The notes under the pieces: generated by a model
Told to the model about the DNA's origin: nothing
What the model saw: only the letters and a program-made list of their open reading frames with translations
Database searches by the model: none
NCBI GenBank assembly: GCA_038239195.1
Contig: JBBSEZ010000092.1
Coordinates: forward strand, 1 to 26,120
Source: JBBSEZ01 sp038239195
GTDB taxonomy: Bacteria > Planctomycetota > Planctomycetia > Gemmatales > Gemmataceae
DNA length: 26,120 nucleotides
Reading direction: 5' to 3'
Part shown: piece by piece, positions 23,436-26,120 of the stretch
How the letters are laid out: each line of letters begins with the position of its first letter
Numbering within the stretch: the first letter of the stretch is position 1
Translations under genes and position numbers: made by a program

Positions 23436-24281
23436 ATGTCGGTCGGCCCGCTGTTCTTGCGCCTGGTTGCCGTCCTCGGTCCGCTGGCCGTTCTGGCCTG
23501 GGAAGTCGCGTCGCTGCCCCCGCTCAAACCGCGTCAGGAATGGGGCCTCGCGGTCCTCTTCTTTGCCGGCCTCCTCGTCCTCCTCTTCCTGGCTCTCGTC
23601 GCACCGCGGGCGTCCGGGGCCCTGCTGCGCCACCCCGATCTACTCGTGCCGCTCGGCGTGACCTTCACCCTCGGCGCCGCCGTCAACGGGCTGGCCTCGC
23701 TGTCGGAGCTCGCCTCCTTCGCCGCCCCGGTGTGGCAGGGCAACGTGCTGCGGCTGTCGCTGGCGCTGTCCGCTCCGCTGCTCGTATCGATCTTCCTGGC
23801 CGTCCTCCATGCCGGATGGACGACCTCTCTGGTGCTCCAGGCTGTCGAGCATGGTTCCGTGGAGCTTTGCGCGCCCCTCGCCCACCCGGCGCGCTGGTTC
23901 CTGCGCGCGCTGGGCGTGCTGGCCATCGGCACCGCCGGGCTGCTGCTCCTGCTCGTCGTGGGGCTGGCCCTCGCCGCCGTGGCGCTCCCGCTCGGCCTGA
24001 TCTTCCTCGCGATGGGCAGCCTCGTCTGGAACCTTTTCACGGCGGCCCTCCTACTCACGGCGCTGCGCAGCCGAAGCCCGTTCCCCCGCGCGCTGGGCGA
24101 GGGGCTCGGGGCCAGCCTGCAAGGGATGGGGCGCTGGTGGGGCGTTGTGGTCCTCCAGATGTTCCTTCTGGGCTGGGTGACCTTCCTGCACGTCCGCTAC
24201 ACCAGCAGCGAGGCGGGCCGAAGCACTTCGCACAGCAAGACCAACTGGAGCGTGAACGCCTTCTGGACCGGAGGCTACTAG
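23436..24281 (+). CDS. Multi-pass membrane protein, probably the N-terminal part of a gene broken by an amber codon
   Basis: This 281-residue hydrophobic protein has about seven membrane segments (roughly residues 6-27, 36-57, 69-90, 104-125, two between 158 and 210, and 231-250). GGAGG lies about 7 nt before the ATG. A weak promoter candidate (TTGCCG, 18 nt, TAGAAC at 23373-23402) lies upstream. I recognise no family. It ends at TAG (24279-24281), but the same frame continues without another stop to 25880 and reads as plausible protein straight after the stop (EGCRWYGQAMQL, then a further membrane helix). The gene is therefore probably the 5' part of an 814-residue protein interrupted by one nonsense codon or one base error. 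Confidence 0.7.
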   Translation: MSVGPLFLRLVAVLGPLAVLAWEVASLPPLKPRQEWGLAVLFFAGLLVLLFLALVAPRASGALLRHPDLLVPLGVTFTLGAAVNGLASLSELASFAAPVWQGNVLRLSLALSAPLLVSIFLAVLHAGWTTSLVLQAVEHGSVELCAPLAHPARWFLRALGVLAIGTAGLLLLLVVGLALAAVALPLGLIFLAMGSLVWNLFTAALLLTALRSRSPFPRALGEGLGASLQGMGRWWGVVVLQMFLLGWVTFLHVRYTSSEAGRSTSHSKTNWSVNAFWTGGY

Positions 24282-24308
24282 GAGGGTTGCCGCTGGTACG
24301 GCCAGGCG

Positions 24309-25880
24309 ATGCAACTCGCCGCCGCCGCCCCGCTGCCGCCCCTCGTCCTGCTGCTGGCGCTGCTGTTCGGCGTCGTCGCGGTTGCGGTGAAGTTGACCGT
24401 CGCGCAGCGAATGGAGTGGCAGGTGGAAGAGGAGGATGAGTTGGCCCCGCCGCGCAAGGCGTCGCGCGCGGGGCCGGCGGTCCTGGCGGCCGTTATCGGG
24501 GGGGCTTTGGTGGCATTGTGTGGGGGCTTGCTCTTCCGCGCGCCGGTGACCGACGCGCTATTCAAACGCGAGTTCCGCCGGGCGGTGGAACGCGGTGAAT
24601 CGCCCGAGGCCCTGCGCGCCCGGCTCGCGGGGCGCGAGGACGGCCTGAAGCAAGCCGCGCAGTTCCGCCAGGACGCCGACCCGCGGGTGCGCAAGGCGAT
24701 CCTCGGCTACCTGGTCGGGGGCGCCCCGCTGGCCCCGAAGGAAGGGCCCGAGACGGGGGCCTTCGTGAGGAGTTGGAGCGGTGGGTATCCCGGCGACGCC
24801 GTGTCGATCTTGAAGCAGCTGCTGGCCGACTCAGACCCGGAGGTGCGCCTCGAGACGATCCGCGCTGTGGCGGGGCGGCGCGATGCCGACCACCACTTCC
24901 GGGAACCGCTGCTCGAACTGCTCCGCTCCGGCACCGTCGAGGATCGCGTGGCGGTGGCCGAATCGCTGGCGCACTGGGACGCGGGCGCGTTCCTCGAAAC
25001 GTTCACCGACCAGGCCCAGCCGAAGGAAGTGCGTCTCGCCGTTTTGCGCGGGGGGGAGCACTACGGATGGGGGAAGGTCTACGACACGCGGGGGCTCGCG
25101 AAGACGCTGAAGCGGAAGCGGACGCTCGACGAGCCCGACCGGGACTTGCGGCACGCGGCCATCGACGCGCTGCGCCACGCCAGCGAGGGCGGGCCGGCGT
25201 TGTGGCTCGAGGTCCTCAGCCGCCCGGCCGAGGACGACCGCCAGGTCGCCTTCCGAACCTGGGTGGGTGCCTTGGCCGGCGAACCCAGCTACCCCGGTGA
25301 GCGTTACCCGCTCCTGGAGCAGACGGAGGCGTTGGTGTGGGCATTCCGGAAGGACGGCGGCGGTCTCGACGGCGAGCGAGTCGCCCTCGTCCTGCACGTC
25401 CTGTGTGCGGCGGCCCGGGAATCCGCCGCGCGTCTGGACCGGGCCCAGCCCGCGAACCTGGGGCTGGCGATGCACCAACGGGCCCGGGGCGGTGGGCCGG
25501 CGGCGGCGGCCTTCGTCCAGGAACTGCACCGGCTCCAACTCATCCTTCGGGCCCTGGCTGGCGTGCGCCAATTCGCCGCCGACCCGCGAAGTGGCAAGAC
25601 CGACTTCCTGGCCAAGATGCCCGACGAGGAATTCCCGGCCAAACCGCGGAAGCTGCGAGGCTTCCTCTTGGAGCAGGCCAAGGAGCCGCTCGCCTGGTGC
25701 CGGCGAAACGGTACGCGCTACGGCTCGCCGTTCCTCCGCGTCAACGGCTTCTGGTTCGCCGGGGCCGACCCGGGGCCGCGCCCTGGCCAATCGCGGACGC
25801 TGGGACAAGTCCTCCAAGCGATGCAGATGCACACGGACGAGGCCCTGGCTCGCTACCTGAAAAAGCAAGCCAAGGAGTGA
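24309..25880 (+). CDS. HEAT-like repeat protein with N-terminal membrane helices, probably the 3' part of the preceding gene
   Basis: The 523-residue frame opens with two hydrophobic helices (about residues 9-28 and 55-75) and continues as a soluble helical domain. HEAT/armadillo-like units appear in FRQDADPRVRKAILGYLV, LLADSDPEVRLETIRAVAGR and LLRSGTVEDRVAVAESLA (about residues 115-220). The rest is helical with no motif I recognise. The first ATG, at 24309, has no Shine-Dalgarno (the upstream bases read GGTACGGCCAGGCG), and the coding frame is the same as that of the preceding membrane protein, 27 nt away across a TAG. An independent start here is therefore weakly supported. HEAT repeats suggest protein binding on the cytoplasmic or periplasmic face of the membrane. 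Confidence 0.65.
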   Translation: MQLAAAAPLPPLVLLLALLFGVVAVAVKLTVAQRMEWQVEEEDELAPPRKASRAGPAVLAAVIGGALVALCGGLLFRAPVTDALFKREFRRAVERGESPEALRARLAGREDGLKQAAQFRQDADPRVRKAILGYLVGGAPLAPKEGPETGAFVRSWSGGYPGDAVSILKQLLADSDPEVRLETIRAVAGRRDADHHFREPLLELLRSGTVEDRVAVAESLAHWDAGAFLETFTDQAQPKEVRLAVLRGGEHYGWGKVYDTRGLAKTLKRKRTLDEPDRDLRHAAIDALRHASEGGPALWLEVLSRPAEDDRQVAFRTWVGALAGEPSYPGERYPLLEQTEALVWAFRKDGGGLDGERVALVLHVLCAAARESAARLDRAQPANLGLAMHQRARGGGPAAAAFVQELHRLQLILRALAGVRQFAADPRSGKTDFLAKMPDEEFPAKPRKLRGFLLEQAKEPLAWCRRNGTRYGSPFLRVNGFWFAGADPGPRPGQSRTLGQVLQAMQMHTDEALARYLKKQAKE

Positions 25881-26029
25881 GCCGCCGGTGCCAGAACCGA
25901 GCAAGATCGGATCACTTCTCGCCAACCTGGCCGCGGACGGGCGCGGGGTGATCCCCTCTTGGCCCGCCTGGCGTCATTGGTTATCCTGTTGGCGCGGTCG
26001 TGGTCCTCGATCTGGGTGGGAGGTTTGCG

Positions 26030-26120
26030 ATGAGCTCGGTGCCCTCCGACGTGCCGGCGGTCAACGCCTTTCGCTACGGCTGGCGCTTCGTCCCGCGCGC
26101 GCTGCCGGACGGCCGAACGG
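26030..26120 (+). CDS. Start of an Uma2-family (putative restriction endonuclease-like) gene, cut by the window end
   Basis: An ATG at 26030, preceded by GGAGG at 6 nt, opens a frame reading VPAVNAFRYGWRFVPRALPD over the first 30 codons. The FRYGWRxVP segment followed by a PDG turn is typical of the N-terminus of Uma2/DUF820 proteins, PD-(D/E)XK-fold proteins of unknown role that are greatly expanded in planctomycetes and cyanobacteria. The catalytic part lies outside the window, so the call rests on this short motif. Confidence 0.55.
   Translation, partial: MSSVPSDVPAVNAFRYGWRFVPRALPDGRT

Overview
This is a 26 kb window of very GC-rich bacterial DNA. The gene families point to a planctomycete, probably a Gemmata-like one: a DUF1501 protein with a Tat-type leader, the C-terminal remnant of a DUF1080 protein, an ECF sigma factor of the Sigma70_ECF/TIGR02999 type abutting a membrane Ser/Thr kinase, exported leucine-rich-repeat proteins with 24-residue units, TPR-CHAT and Sel1 proteins, and the start of an Uma2-like gene. 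This placement rests on recognised families, not on a marker gene; no rRNA, tRNA or CRISPR was seen.

Layout. (1) 25-603, minus strand: NADPH-dependent FMN reductase. (2) 813-16912, plus strand: eight collinear genes with small gaps. They encode a secreted trypsin-like protease with a propeller-like C-terminal half, an ECF sigma factor, a membrane Ser/Thr kinase, an exported protein of unknown function, a TPR-LRR lipoprotein, an exported TPR-CHAT protease, an exported pure LRR protein and an exported Sel1-repeat protein. This reads as a signalling and proteolysis cluster: sigma factor and kinase in or at the membrane, with protein-interaction and peptidase modules outside it. (3) 16913-18329: a DUF1080 tail remnant and a DUF4365-like ORF whose 3' end runs antisense into DUF1501. 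(4) 17854-21236, minus strand: DUF1501, then a translationally coupled TIM-barrel isomerase and UbiA prenyltransferase pair that recalls ebo-type clusters. (5) 21365-23372: a two-gene module (HEPN-like protein plus a 301-residue partner) lying between the complete isomerase gene and a truncated direct repeat of its 5' end and promoter. (6) 23436-25880, plus strand: a multi-pass membrane protein and a HEAT-like protein in one frame, separated by a single amber codon, probably one broken gene. (7) 26030-end: start of an Uma2 family gene.

The most unusual region is 20391-23372, where a HEPN-type module sits between two partial copies of a metabolic gene's 5' region, each with an identical TTGAGG/TATCAT promoter at 17-nt spacing. 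Several lesions (two compensating frameshifts at G runs, an in-frame TAG, an unfinished ORF end, gene remnants) mean that assembly error and real decay must be separated before these genes are interpreted.
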